The notes beneath the pieces were generated by a model. That model had not been told where the DNA came from, ran no database searches, and worked only from the letters and a program-made list of their open reading frames with translations. From Solibacillus sp. FSL K6-1523 (GTDB lineage Bacteria; Bacillota; Bacilli; Bacillales_A; Planococcaceae), in the NCBI RefSeq assembly GCF_038005225.1, contig NZ_JBBOSU010000001.1, positions 3,584,001-3,648,000 of the forward strand: a DNA stretch of 64,000 nucleotides, given 5' to 3'. This document shows positions 18,801 through 26,343 of the stretch, piece by piece. The position numbers and the translations under genes are program-made. Each line of letters starts with the position of its first letter. Position 1 is the first letter of the stretch.

Positions 18801-19052
18801 ATTTCCACCGTTGTTTGTAATGGATGTAATATTGACATTCGCCATTTTAAACGTTTCATTATAGGCATGTAATAAATCATTGCCATATAAACTAAACTTA
18901 TTAACAGTCGCATGCGGAACTTGTTCCACCTGATTGCTAATAACCGTTGTTGTCACTTTCGATTGTTGATGCTGATCTGCGAATACATGGATTGGCGCAT
19001 TGACTAAACTTAATGTCATTGCCGCAGCTGTTGCAATTTTTACGACCTTCAT
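12819..19052 (-). CDS. Secreted M60-family (enhancin/mucinase-like) metalloprotease with carbohydrate-binding and FIVAR modules
   Basis: About 2077 residues. A signal peptide (KIATAAAMTLSLVNAPIHVFA) is followed by two F5/8-type C/CBM32-like modules (about 70-215 and 295-430; both contain WETxxANSAxFxNEV and FAxEFEIY). A peptidase M60 domain carries the zinc motif HEIGH at about 768-772 and a glutamate 11 residues later. Ig-like linkers alternate with three NPCBM-like modules (about 1090-1235, 1315-1455, 1545-1690; each KGIGxHxNSxxVYD). Three near-identical FIVAR helical repeats (about 1697-1892) and a short leucine-rich, internalin-like region end the protein. M60 enzymes cleave glycosylated proteins such as mucins. 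No LPXTG or SLH anchor is visible. The second ATG is chosen because it is eight bases from GGAGG. The leader holds a c-di-GMP-I riboswitch. Confidence 0.88.
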   Translation of the reverse strand: MKVVKIATAAAMTLSLVNAPIHVFADQHQQSKVTTTVISNQVEQVPHATVNKFSLYGNDLLHAYNETFKMANVNITSITNNGGNYPNSQLEKAIDGEMNTHWETGRANSATFTNEVTFNFDEKTSLNRIVYAARQSGAKGKGFAQEFEIYRSSTNDGDDFTLVTSGEYKGSTGDIVEIQFAPADFKRLKFVYKKANQNWASAAEIGFYKEDAVSEKMATLFTDDTFSAVSEEFNSAEAIHQLTEEVKNHPLYPLFKEDLENAYALINQGEIEATTAATQTFSHFANEDYSKLYRMDYENIKSIRNNAGHYSTAVIGNAIDGNLDTYWETNKANSASFSNEVEVEFKEAVKLNRIMYGARNSDRKGFAEEFEIYASGTSTGDTYQHVATGRHGMISGLIEAKFEPTTFKRVKFKFKKSNQNWATLNELAFYKEDVIQDKVNSIFTDGTMSALVPEFNNIDQINALENEAKEHPLYNILKERLDLAKSIVNGELAVGGTIVEAEQRGDMVKHAKDRLKFGFGNNLQPTGFAAQPGDKITVYVDADTNGPLPKLAFAQQEGSFANWRREVTLSPGKNEITVPKVNKDNWYKNDITPGGSIYISNPYTKEQQGKAPKIRFEGAIKIPFATKGTDVAQFKTFLQEYKMKIDEDIAKHPNKENREVLDVFEFVSDHIVWTGTATGAYKTYIENGYSPLQTIESYNTHMEEIFNYYGLDARSESHDPKFIRENVRLAQPFGYMYAYTDHIGIQGDVMANLLLPFEVGGPNWGLTHEIGHRMDMNARLYGEVTNNMLPQYMSAYYGKIDQRIPYEAKIYKNVIEENLKDYISQDYFEKLSVFWQLEMLSPGYWAKLNSLYRERDVQLTDGEFSKQQYLVEFSSEVVGLDLSEHFARHGFIVSDETRKLTSKYKKPEGKTWYLNNSVVDYKGKGIQDKKISIGTNVLPDAAKNINKLNFTIDKSYAEDFLGFEVIRDGKVIGFTATNSFEDTNVDTTKNYSYQIVVYDKKLKASEPVEFNSFKPTIAVEDQVTLKLNEQFDPMDYVKALSFEGKDITKDIVIKSNNVDVTKKGNYEIVYEVKNADITATKTTNVTVTSDFTYISDMEAKLANIQYGGLKKDVAPSGKAITLLRQGLDATYTKGIGAHANSEVVYDIEGKGFNFFESYIGIDQAMKGRPSSATFEVWVDDEKMFGSDVFKANTEHEFIKVPVAGAKEVKLITTDANNGNASDHTVWADAKFTVDSSQPTLNVFDELTFVKLNSDFDFMQNVEAFDAEDGNLIEHVKVTLNDFNVNKTGTYTVQYSVTDSDGHTVTQTREIYVYSDATFASDTEWKSAQTAWKTVNKDKSSSGGSIKILVNGETKEFAKGIGTHANSEIVYDLEGKNYDYFEMLVGVDQNIEANTKSSVTFKVLADGKEVFNSGVMKYDTEAKAVKIPVKDVKQLTLIASDSGNGNQSDHADFADAKFYISNGLPQLTIPKSTATKVGTPIDINEEYSAMDAEDGDLTAAVQVTGIEQVNFDRAGKYEITYTVTDSDGNEITMNRTISVVNMDDYNYVSDFDWTSTQNSYTAPRKDVSVSGNTLRLTGEDGSEKSYEKGIGAHSNSTIVYDLTDKDADYFTSFVGVDRQMYGTVGSVVFQVFVDGEMQFDSGLMNSRDPQKFTEVNISGAGELKLVVTDGGNGNGSDHATWGDAKLHFANANSVWTQHLKTAIEEAKSVQAEDYTEESIAALQASITQAEAILANKKATQSEVDEAVEMLKQAQQDLVSVYLDTQQLIAALEAAKSIQADGYTEESISVLQASIAQAEAILANKKATQSDVDEVVEMLKQAQQDLVSVYLDTQQLIAAIEAAKSIEEEDYTEESMATLQASIARAEAVLANNQSTQTDIDQAVEMLKQAEEALIAIDMSQIITIPDQALSTYIKQTLDITGDITLEDMYKLTSLTTTSSRTERVTDLEGLQYAENLITLDITGNEVTDFSPLQGLKKLENLMADPQVIEMPAITGQDSIFTVENVVKGLDGKHVNPSQIAIRHNQTFEEVVINVDDLEANADQYTIDLTEEDKGLYTLYMVYEVEGNSIQIISMIEHQ

Positions 19053-19092
19053 ATTCATTTCCTCCTAATGACTTAATCCCAAAAAAGCACAT

Positions 19093-19133
19093 AAAAATAG
19101 AAGCCACCCTAAAAAAGAGTAGCTTCTATTTTT
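19093..19133 (-). terminator. Riboswitch expression-platform terminator
   Basis: In the minus-strand leader a 17-bp stem (19133-19117 with 19109-19093; two G-U pairs, 7-nt loop) ends in a U-rich 3' arm about 40 bases before the M60 start codon. The ascending arm contains UACUCUUU, complementary to AAAGAGUA located directly 3' of the aptamer (19181-19174). That gives an anti-terminator option. Confidence 0.75.
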
Positions 19134-19175
19134 ATAAAGTTTACATAACTTTATATTAACAAAAAGTAAAATGTA

Positions 19176-19262
19176 CTCTTTGGCAACTGGCTGACATAGT
19201 TTTTCACCGTAGTCCCTATAGCTTTGCGTCCCGAGATTTCTCAAGGTTTGCCTATTTGATTG
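19176..19262 (-). promoter_or_regulatory. Cyclic-di-GMP-I (GEMM-I) riboswitch aptamer
   Basis: The minus strand carries the GEMM-I consensus in order: GGCAAACC, a short stem with an A-rich tetraloop, GGGACGCAAAGCUA, a second arm, and UCAGCCAGUUGCC (19187-19182 being GUUGCC). These are the conserved blocks that form the c-di-GMP pocket. It lies in the leader of the M60 protease gene, followed by the terminator at 19093-19133, so transcription should be controlled by c-di-GMP. Direction (on or off) cannot be decided by eye. Confidence 0.92.
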
Positions 19263-19272
19263 ATTAATCCAT

Positions 19273-19301
19273 ACAATAGCATAATAAAATTTTGCTCCCA
19301 A
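19273..19301 (-). promoter_or_regulatory. Candidate sigma-A promoter for the riboswitch/M60 transcript
   Basis: On the minus strand TTGGGA (19301-19296) and TATTGT (19278-19273) are separated by 17 bp, placing the start of transcription just upstream of the aptamer. Each hexamer matches four of six consensus bases. Confidence 0.5.
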
Positions 19302-19573
19302 GAATAATTTAGACTATTTGGTTATTATTTCTAGTATACAAATATTAGGTGTATCATTTTCATTTTCGTATAATATTATTATTTTAAAATAATAATCAGT
19401 CGTTATTTAAAAAATTAAGGGTATTTAGCCTTCCTCAAACCATCATAAATAGAACTTATACAGATTATTAAACAAACGTATACAGTAGAACTAAAAGACT
19501 ATACATATAAATTGCATTTAAAATCCGTTCCATATATGATGGGCATATTCTAGTAGGAAAGGATTCGATTTCA

Positions 19574-20101
19574 ATGAAAGAAATTATACTTATTTTATTA
19601 CTTCAACTAATATATGTACCTTTATTTACACTTCGTACGATTTTCCTAGTAAAGAATATTACTATGCTCGCATCGTTAATTGGGATTGTCGAGATGCTCA
19701 TTTATGTGTTCGGTCTGTCACTTGTATTTAGTGGCGATCAAGGGTTCCTTGCAATGGTCGTTTATGCTGTCGGATTTGGTATTGGGATTATTATCGGAAC
19801 GCGCATTGAACAAAAACTCGCAATTGGCTATATTTACGTAATGATTAATACACAAAATCGCAATGAAGAATTAATCAAAATTATTCGTGAAGAAGGATTT
19901 GCCCTAACGACATACGTAGGCGAAGGACGCGACAGTCAGCGATATAAATACGAAATTTTAACAAATCGTAATCGCGAGAAGGAATTGTTTATGCTCGTGC
20001 AGCATTATGAGCCAACTGCGTTTATTATTTCCTATGAGCCGAAATCGTTTAAAGGCGGTTTTTTGGTTAAACGGATGAAGCAGCATAAGAAACATGAATA
20101 A
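19574..20101 (+). CDS. UPF0316 membrane protein with DUF2179 domain
   Basis: 175 residues. Three membrane segments (about 4-24, 31-52, 58-80; GIGIIIGTRIEQKLAIGYIY) are followed by a ~75-residue cytosolic DUF2179-type domain (VMINTQNRNEELIKIIREEG). It matches the DUF5698/DUF2179 (UPF0316) architecture of Bacilli. No biochemical role is established for the family. It is transcribed divergently from the M60 gene; the start has AGGAAAGGA upstream. The DUF2179 domain also occurs in the YitT protein at 25492. Confidence 0.8.
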   Translation: MKEIILILLLQLIYVPLFTLRTIFLVKNITMLASLIGIVEMLIYVFGLSLVFSGDQGFLAMVVYAVGFGIGIIIGTRIEQKLAIGYIYVMINTQNRNEELIKIIREEGFALTTYVGEGRDSQRYKYEILTNRNREKELFMLVQHYEPTAFIISYEPKSFKGGFLVKRMKQHKKHE

Positions 20102-20185
20102 CCATTCAGCGGTCCCAATATGAAAAAGTGAAGAACAACAATATGCTTTAACCGTTATGACGAATGTATAAAAACTATTGTATAG

Positions 20186-20256
20186 TACTAGGTTGGGAGA
20201 AATTCGAAGTCGATACAGACGTATACATGCAAAAAATCGTTTCTCCCATTCTAGTA
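20186..20256. repeat. 17-bp imperfect inverted repeat with 37-bp loop
   Basis: TACTAG-GTT-GGGAGAAA (20186-20202) mirrors TTTCTCCC-ATT-CTAGTA (20240-20256); 14 of 17 positions pair. It sits between the UPF0316 gene and the terminator of the SLH protein gene. There is no T-run, so it may be the relic of a small mobile element rather than a terminator. Confidence 0.5.
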
Positions 20257-20290
20257 TTTGATTCCTTATTTAAAATATGTATTGCTAGGC

Positions 20291-20327
20291 ATAAAAAAGA
20301 AATGAGCCGATCTTGCACTCATTTCTT
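20291..20327 (-). terminator. Terminator of the SLH/GLUG protein gene
   Basis: On the minus strand AAGAAATGAG (20327-20318) pairs with CTCATTTCTT (20306-20297), which runs into TTTT. Confidence 0.75.
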
Positions 20328-20372
20328 CCTGTACCTTCGTATCTGATCATATACATACGCGTGATTTCTGTT

Positions 20373-23300
20373 CTATTGCTTCTTCAACCTTGGATAATCT
20401 GTAATCGTACCAAAATCCCAAATATCAGTATCCCAACCAATGTAGATTGTTACTTCTGTTCCTTCTTTCATTTCGACAGTTGTGTGTGGCGTTCCTTTTC
20501 CAATATCTGATTGTCCTGTTGTATCACTATCGTAATAGCTGCTAGTTATGCTTCCACTAATTACATATCCGACCAAGCCGCCTACATTATTACTAGTTCC
20601 AGTCACATTGCCTGTCGCATAGCTATTTTTTATGCTTCCAGAACTACGCCCGACCAAGCCGCCTACTTGATACTGTCCAATCACACTGCCTGTCGCGTGG
20701 CTATTTTCTATGCTTCCAGAACTAACCCATCCGACCAAGCCGCCTACATAATCAGTTCCCTCCACACTGCCTGTCGCATAGCTATTTTCTATGCTTCCAG
20801 ACCTAACCCATCCGACCAAGCCGCCTACTTGACCAGTTCCCTCCACACTGCCTGTCGCGTGGCTATTTGATATGCTTCCAGAACTAAGCCCGACCAAGCC
20901 GCCTACAAAATAACTTCCCTTTACATATACATCCTCCAAGTGAACATTTTGCAATTCTCCATTCAGCTGACTAAAGAATCCAACATTATTATTACTCGGC
21001 TGATTAATCGTTACATGACTGATTTTATTCCCGTCTCCATCAAAATGACCATTAAAGACAAATGGTGTCCAACTTTCACTTGACATATCAATATCAGCGG
21101 TTTGTTTGAAGTAAACATCAGGTCCATCTAAGCCTGCCATCGCTTGTAATTTGGCAACAGAATCGATTAAATATGGATTTGCGGCACTTCCTATATTAGA
21201 AATTACTGCTGTTGTTGCGTTACTTGTAACTGTTCCTGAGTAATTACCTGCTCCTGTTGCTACAACTCGGATGAATTTACCTACATCATTTGCAGTTAGA
21301 ATATATGTTTTGCTTTTTGCTGTTGGAATATCTGTAAATTCTCCAGTTGCCGTATCCGCAATTTGCCATTGATAAGTTACTGGTGCGCCTACTGGTGTTA
21401 CTGCACCTGCTGTTAACACCTCTCCCAATAAAGTCGTGCCTGTAATCGCATCAATAGCTGTTATTGGTGTTGTAACTGCTGGTTTTTCCCATAATGTTGG
21501 GTAATCTGATGTTGTGCCGAAATTCCAGATGTTAATATCCCAGTTAGTGTAGATTGATGCTGATGGTGTTCCTTCTTTCATTTCGACAGTTGTACGTCGG
21601 ATTCCGTGACTGTTATCTGGTTGTCCTGTTGTATCACTGTCGTAATAGCTGTTTGTTATGCTTCCACTAATTACATATCCGACCAAGCCGCCTACATCAC
21701 CAGTTCCAGTCACATTGCCAGTCGCGTAGCTATTTGTTATCCTTCCACCGCTATACCCGACCAAACCGCCTACATCACTAATTCCATCCACACTGCCTGT
21801 CGCGTAGCTATTTATTATCCTTCCAGAACTATATCCGACCAAGCCGCCTACGGTATCACCAGTTCCAGTCACACTGCCTGTCGCGTAGCTATTTGTTATG
21901 CTTCCATTAATATTTACAATACCGACCAAGCCACCTACATCGTTATTTCCCTCCACTTTGCCTGTCGCGTAGCTATTTGTTATGCTACTAGCAGAACTAC
22001 CGACCAAGCCGCCTACATAATCACCAGTTCCAGTCACACTGCCTGTCGCGTAGCTATTTTCTATGCTTCCATAACTATTTCCGACCAAGCCACCTACAGT
22101 ACGAGTTCCCTCCACACTACCTGTCGTGTAGCTATTTGTTATGCTTCCAGAACTTAAACCGACCAAACCGCCTACATTACGAGTTCCCTTTACATCCACA
22201 TCCTCCAAGTGAACATTTTGCAATTCTCCATTCAGCTCACTAAAGAAACCAATATTATCACTATTTGGCTGATTAATCGTTACATAACTGATTTTATTCC
22301 CGTCTCCATCAAAATGTCCTTCAAAGACAAATGGTGTCCAACTTTCACCTGTCATATCAATATCGGCAGTCTGTTTGAAGTAAACACCAGCCCCATCTAA
22401 GCCTTCCATTGCTTGTAATTTGGCGACAGAATCGATTAAATATGGTTTTGCGGCACTTCCATCTTCAATCATGCTATTTACAGTAATTGGTTGACGAGCT
22501 GTTTCCCCATTTACAGTAATGATTACTTCCGTATCTGCCGTTGTTAATACCGCACCATCGATTGGGTTTGTAGTAATTCCGTTTGACGGGAAGTCCACCC
22601 ATGCTACATCTTCGGTCGTTCCATCTAATCTTTGTAACGTCACTTTTAAACCTGTTAAATCTAGTTTTTCCCCTTCAATATATACATTTGTTGGTGGTGT
22701 CTTTACTGATACAACGGTTACAGGATTCGATGGAACAGATGCTGCGTTAACGATAATCGGTTGACTCACCGTTCGTCCCTCGACAGTAATGATTACCGCT
22801 GTATCCGCTGTTGTTAACGGTGTCCCTTGAGTTGGGCTTACCGTAATTCCTTTTGATGCAAACGCTCCAAAACCAACTTCTTCTTCCGTCCCATTCGATT
22901 TGTGCAACGTGACGACTAAAGCTGCTAAATCTAGTGATTCCCCTTCAAAGTAAGTTTCTTTTGGTGGTGTTTTTACCGTTACCGAAATCGTACTTGGCGG
23001 AGATGGATTGGGCGGTGGTGTCGGTGGTGGGCTTGGTGTTGGTGCTGGCTCCCACCCTGAATCCGATGAAACGGTTTCATTCAATTTCTTTGCGATCCAT
23101 TCGTTCCCTTCCTTATTAAAGGAGAATTCATATTCGACACCGCGAATCTTCACTTTAAACGACTCTTTCGGAATGGCTTCCTCTGACACAAAGGTGATTT
23201 TGACAACATCCCCGTCCCGATACATCCGCGCAATGACACCTGTTGTCACCACTTCAATTTCTTGATCCGTTGAAAACATTTCCGCCAAACCTTCTACTGA

Positions 23301-24014
23301 CACGTTAAATGTTAAATTCTGTGCTGGTTTTGGCTCGGTTGTAGGGGGCTGTTCTATATTCGGTTCTTCCTCTACCTCCTGGCTTACCATTGATAGAATA
23401 ATTTCCTCTGCACGCACGACAAAGACTGCTAGTTGTCCGCGTGTTACGTGCGAGGTCCCATCAAACTCAGTTGCCGTTTGTCCTGTTGTAATGCCATTTG
23501 TGTAAAGCGCTAAAATATAATCCTCGTAATCTTTATGCACATCCGTTAATGGCATTGTTGCGCCTTTTGGTGACTGTAAATGAAAGGCTTCCACCAATAT
23601 TTTCGCTAAATGATTGCGCTGGAGTGGTTCGTTCGCGCGGAATGTTCGATCCTCGTAGCCGTTAATAATGCCGGCTTGTGCTAAAGCAGCAATCGCCCCG
23701 TAATAAGGATTGCTTGGTGTAACATCGGTAAATCCTGGATTCACTATATCTTCCGTTTCTAGCCCTAATATCCCTGCCATAATCTTCGCGAGTTGTCCAC
23801 GTGTAATCGCTGTATTCGGCTTAAACGTTTGATCGCCATATCCCGCTACGATCCCGCGCTCAGCTAGTTCATGCACGGCGTCATAGTAATAAGCGGATTC
23901 GGGAACATCTGAAAAAGCGGCTGCTTGTGCGTATACGGGCGCAACGATCGGAACAGAACTGACCGCTAATGTGATACCTACTGTTGCTTTCAAGAATTTT
24001 TTATGATTCCCCAT
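20373..24014 (-). CDS. S-layer-anchored GLUG-repeat surface protein
   Basis: 1213 residues. Signal peptide (cleavage near AQA, residue ~33), then three SLH domains at about 34-85, 94-145 and 155-205 (FSDVPESAYYYDAVHELAER; ITRGQLAKIMAGIL), which bind pyruvylated secondary cell wall polymer. A linker with a Pro-rich stretch precedes two Ig-like domains (about 345-430 and 435-520; each VKTPPxxxYxEGExLDL). Two blocks of GLUG repeats (VGGLVGxSSGSIxNSYATGSV) are separated by a further Ig-like domain. GLUG repeats are known from IgA1-specific metalloproteases and adhesins; no catalytic motif is visible here, so an adhesin or structural role is likely. GAAAGGAG precedes the ATG and a terminator follows. 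Confidence 0.9.
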   Translation of the reverse strand: MGNHKKFLKATVGITLAVSSVPIVAPVYAQAAAFSDVPESAYYYDAVHELAERGIVAGYGDQTFKPNTAITRGQLAKIMAGILGLETEDIVNPGFTDVTPSNPYYGAIAALAQAGIINGYEDRTFRANEPLQRNHLAKILVEAFHLQSPKGATMPLTDVHKDYEDYILALYTNGITTGQTATEFDGTSHVTRGQLAVFVVRAEEIILSMVSQEVEEEPNIEQPPTTEPKPAQNLTFNVSVEGLAEMFSTDQEIEVVTTGVIARMYRDGDVVKITFVSEEAIPKESFKVKIRGVEYEFSFNKEGNEWIAKKLNETVSSDSGWEPAPTPSPPPTPPPNPSPPSTISVTVKTPPKETYFEGESLDLAALVVTLHKSNGTEEEVGFGAFASKGITVSPTQGTPLTTADTAVIITVEGRTVSQPIIVNAASVPSNPVTVVSVKTPPTNVYIEGEKLDLTGLKVTLQRLDGTTEDVAWVDFPSNGITTNPIDGAVLTTADTEVIITVNGETARQPITVNSMIEDGSAAKPYLIDSVAKLQAMEGLDGAGVYFKQTADIDMTGESWTPFVFEGHFDGDGNKISYVTINQPNSDNIGFFSELNGELQNVHLEDVDVKGTRNVGGLVGLSSGSITNSYTTGSVEGTRTVGGLVGNSYGSIENSYATGSVTGTGDYVGGLVGSSASSITNSYATGKVEGNNDVGGLVGIVNINGSITNSYATGSVTGTGDTVGGLVGYSSGRIINSYATGSVDGISDVGGLVGYSGGRITNSYATGNVTGTGDVGGLVGYVISGSITNSYYDSDTTGQPDNSHGIRRTTVEMKEGTPSASIYTNWDINIWNFGTTSDYPTLWEKPAVTTPITAIDAITGTTLLGEVLTAGAVTPVGAPVTYQWQIADTATGEFTDIPTAKSKTYILTANDVGKFIRVVATGAGNYSGTVTSNATTAVISNIGSAANPYLIDSVAKLQAMAGLDGPDVYFKQTADIDMSSESWTPFVFNGHFDGDGNKISHVTINQPSNNNVGFFSQLNGELQNVHLEDVYVKGSYFVGGLVGLSSGSISNSHATGSVEGTGQVGGLVGWVRSGSIENSYATGSVEGTDYVGGLVGWVSSGSIENSHATGSVIGQYQVGGLVGRSSGSIKNSYATGNVTGTSNNVGGLVGYVISGSITSSYYDSDTTGQSDIGKGTPHTTVEMKEGTEVTIYIGWDTDIWDFGTITDYPRLKKQ
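20511..22470. repeat. Intragenic duplication and tandem GLUG-coding repeats
   Basis: Two blocks of 60-75-bp GLUG-coding repeats (about 20540-20900 and 21640-22170) are each flanked by the same ~260-bp segment. The segment near 20925-21185 recurs near 22193-22455, about 1.27 kb away, with few changes. This indicates a recent duplication within the gene. Confidence 0.8.
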
Positions 24015-24212
24015 TTTGATTCTCCTTTCTTTTTAATCGTTTAGATGATTAAATATTCAGTCATCTCTTCCATTTTAAATCGCAAAGGTTAAAACTGGGT
24101 TAAAAAAATAGAGGGTTTCAAAAATAATCAAAAAGTACTATTTCAAATAGAAACTATGGATTTTTTATTTTGCTTACAGTTAATGATATTATAAAACAAG
24201 AGGTGATTTAAA

Positions 24213-24713
24213 ATGGAGAACGAAAAACGGATCATTGAATTGTTACAAGAAATAAAACAAGAGCAGCAAAGATTACACATACGTTTTGATGAAATGGATG
24301 AAAACGTCGCATTCCTCGCTGGCGAAATCGGAAAGCTGTCTATGCATACAGTCACTCCAACAATGGAGGAAAACGAATCCACAACGCACTACTTTGAAGC
24401 AAATGAACAATTATCGAATGAGTCATCGATAATTCCTATAAATGAAACAATCAGCTTTGAAAATTTAGGGGAACTATGGAATCATGTTTTATCGCAAGTG
24501 AGCCAGGAAGTTTCGAAACCAAGCTTTGATACATGGATTAAGTCTTCAAAATTATTGTCTTATAATGAAAACAATGCAACGGTGACAATTACTGCACCGA
24601 ATGCCTTTGCTCGTGATTGGCTTGAAAATCATTTTAGTCATTTAATTAAGGGGATATTAACACGGCTTACCGATGAAGAATTATCCATTGAGTTTGTCGT
24701 CCAAAACGATTAA
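24213..24713 (+). CDS. Free-standing DnaA domain I protein with N-terminal coiled coil
   Basis: 166 residues. Residues 1-45 are a charged coiled coil (MENEKRIIELLQEIKQEQQR). After an acidic linker, residues ~84-166 match domain I of Bacillus DnaA (LWNHVLSQVSQEVSKPSFDT, TVTITAPNAFARDWLENHF, ELSIEF). The AAA+ ATPase and DNA-binding domains are absent and no relic of them follows. In B. subtilis DnaA, domain I mediates self-association and contacts with regulators such as SirA and DnaD. A stand-alone copy could titrate those partners or cap DnaA assemblies. GAGGTG precedes the ATG. The next gene starts 32 bases on, so the two may be co-transcribed. Confidence 0.82.
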   Translation: MENEKRIIELLQEIKQEQQRLHIRFDEMDENVAFLAGEIGKLSMHTVTPTMEENESTTHYFEANEQLSNESSIIPINETISFENLGELWNHVLSQVSQEVSKPSFDTWIKSSKLLSYNENNATVTITAPNAFARDWLENHFSHLIKGILTRLTDEELSIEFVVQND

Positions 24714-24745
24714 AACGAATGCTTAGATGAATGGAGTCACTAATA

Positions 24746-25432
24746 ATGGGAAGTTTGAAAGATTGGAAAACGGGGGCTGACAGTCAAACGTTTGTTGCCT
24801 CCTTTAGTGGGGGAAAAGATAGTACACTCGCTTTATACGAGGCCATGAAAACGGGGCATGCAGTCGGTTTAATTATTGTGCTAGAGGAAGATGGGAAACG
24901 CTCCCGCTCACATGGTATGACCGTCGATTTTATAAAAGCACAAGCCGAGTCGATTGGCTTACCGATTCATTTGGCGGCTGCTAGTTGGGCAAACTATGAA
25001 GAAACATTTATTGAAATGCTACATAAGATGAAAAGTTTGGGAGCAGATGCACTTGTGACAGGTGATCTTGATATGCCTGAGCACGGTTGTTGGCATGAAA
25101 AAGTCGCAAACATCGCAAACTTAAAACTCGGCATGCCTTTATGGCAAGTTGATCATTTAGAAGTAGTGGAACGCTTCATTCATTTAGGTTTTAAAACAAT
25201 CATCACGACTGTTAACTTAACACTAGGTATGCAGGAGGATGATTTAGGGAAAGTATTAACATATGAGTATGTGCAAGAGCTAAAATCTCGAGGCATTGAT
25301 CCTTGTGGAGAAGGTGGCGAGTTCCATACAACCGTAATTGATGGACTTATTTTTAAACAGCCGATTGCTTTCCAACCGTGCGAAATTATTCGAAAAGAGA
25401 ACTATGCCTTTTTACCACTCAAATTAATTTAA
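24746..25432 (+). CDS. Dph6-related ATP pyrophosphatase (DUF71 family)
   Basis: About 228 residues with the PP-loop SFSGGKDSTLALYEA near residue 20, then ARS-type conserved parts (RSRSHGMTVDFIKAQAESIG; ADALVTGDLDMPEHGCWHEK; DPCGEGGEFHTTVIDG). The EGGEFHT motif is diagnostic of the Dph6/DUF71 adenylating family. Diphthamide does not exist in bacteria, so the bacterial substrate is unknown. An ATG at 24731 is in frame, but GGAG lies nine bases before the ATG at 24746, which is chosen. It follows the DnaA-domain gene on the same strand. Confidence 0.85.
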   Translation: MGSLKDWKTGADSQTFVASFSGGKDSTLALYEAMKTGHAVGLIIVLEEDGKRSRSHGMTVDFIKAQAESIGLPIHLAAASWANYEETFIEMLHKMKSLGADALVTGDLDMPEHGCWHEKVANIANLKLGMPLWQVDHLEVVERFIHLGFKTIITTVNLTLGMQEDDLGKVLTYEYVQELKSRGIDPCGEGGEFHTTVIDGLIFKQPIAFQPCEIIRKENYAFLPLKLI

Positions 25433-25491
25433 TTGTTGTTTGAGAAAAAGCTATTCGCTCAAAAAATTCATTCACAAACGGTGGTGTAAAA

Positions 25492-26331
25492 ATGAAAAAA
25501 GTTACAATAGATATTTTGATTATGATGATTGGCGCATTCCTCTTTGCACTGGCGATCAACTTATTCGTCATTCCAAACGAATTAGGTGAGGGCGGTGTAA
25601 CAGGTGTAACGATTATTCTTTATTATGTAATGGAATGGTCACCGAGTATTGTCAGCTTTGCAATTAATGCTGTCCTTATCGCGATCGGCTATCGATTTCT
25701 TAGTAGACAAACGACGATTTATACCATTATCGCCGTAACATTGCTTTCTATTTTCTTACATTTAACAGAATCTTGGTCCATCAAGTCCGATGAAATTATG
25801 ATTAATGCGATTTTCGGTGGGGTTTTTGTTGGTGTTGGGATTGGATTAATTATCCGCGTCGGTGGTACAACTGCCGGCACGACCATTTTAGCAAGAATCG
25901 CGAATAAATTCCTTGGATGGAATATTAGCTATGCACTCCTATTTTTCGATTTAATCGTTGCCTTTTCATCGTATTTCATTATTGGTGCAGAAGCACTTAT
26001 GCTCACGATTATGATGCTTTACATTGGAACAAAGGTGATGGAATTCGTGATTGAAGGTGTGAACCCTCAAAAAGCGGTGACCATTATTTCAAAAAATCCA
26101 AATGCCATCGCAGATCAAGTAAGCTCTAAAATGAATCGTGGTGTCACGGTTTTATCTGGGCACGGCTATTATACGAAGGAACAAAAGGAAATTTTATATA
26201 TCGTAATTAGCAGACAAGAAGTTATAAAGCTTAAAAATATCGTAAAAGCGTTAGACCCAGATGCCTTTATTGCAGTCCATGATGTACGAGATGTATTTGG
26301 AAAAGGCTTTATTGAGCTATCAAAATCTTAG
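25492..26331 (+). CDS. YitT-family membrane protein
   Basis: 279 residues. Five or six membrane segments (MIGAFLFALAINLFVIPNEL; GVFVGVGIGLIIRVGGTTAG) make up the YitT/DUF161 part, and the C-terminal ~80 residues are the DUF2179 domain (GVTVLSGHGYYTKEQKEILY). The GGTTAGT loop is conserved in this family. The transport role is not established. GGTGGTG precedes the ATG and a very stable terminator follows the stop. Confidence 0.88.
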   Translation: MKKVTIDILIMMIGAFLFALAINLFVIPNELGEGGVTGVTIILYYVMEWSPSIVSFAINAVLIAIGYRFLSRQTTIYTIIAVTLLSIFLHLTESWSIKSDEIMINAIFGGVFVGVGIGLIIRVGGTTAGTTILARIANKFLGWNISYALLFFDLIVAFSSYFIIGAEALMLTIMMLYIGTKVMEFVIEGVNPQKAVTIISKNPNAIADQVSSKMNRGVTVLSGHGYYTKEQKEILYIVISRQEVIKLKNIVKALDPDAFIAVHDVRDVFGKGFIELSKS

Positions 26332-26343
26332 TTTAAACGAATG

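Noticed and set aside
19065-19301. Open frame of 78 codons on the minus strand before the M60 gene
   Set aside because: It lies over the c-di-GMP riboswitch and terminator; its codons are the conserved aptamer bases, and no ribosome binding site is present.
20164-20346. 60-codon plus-strand frame after the UPF0316 gene
   Set aside because: It spans an inverted repeat and the terminator of the opposite gene; no ribosome binding site and no recognisable protein.
21606-22157. 183-codon plus-strand frame rich in Cys, Tyr and Ile repeats
   Set aside because: It is the antisense shadow of the GLUG repeats of the SLH protein, without ribosome binding site.
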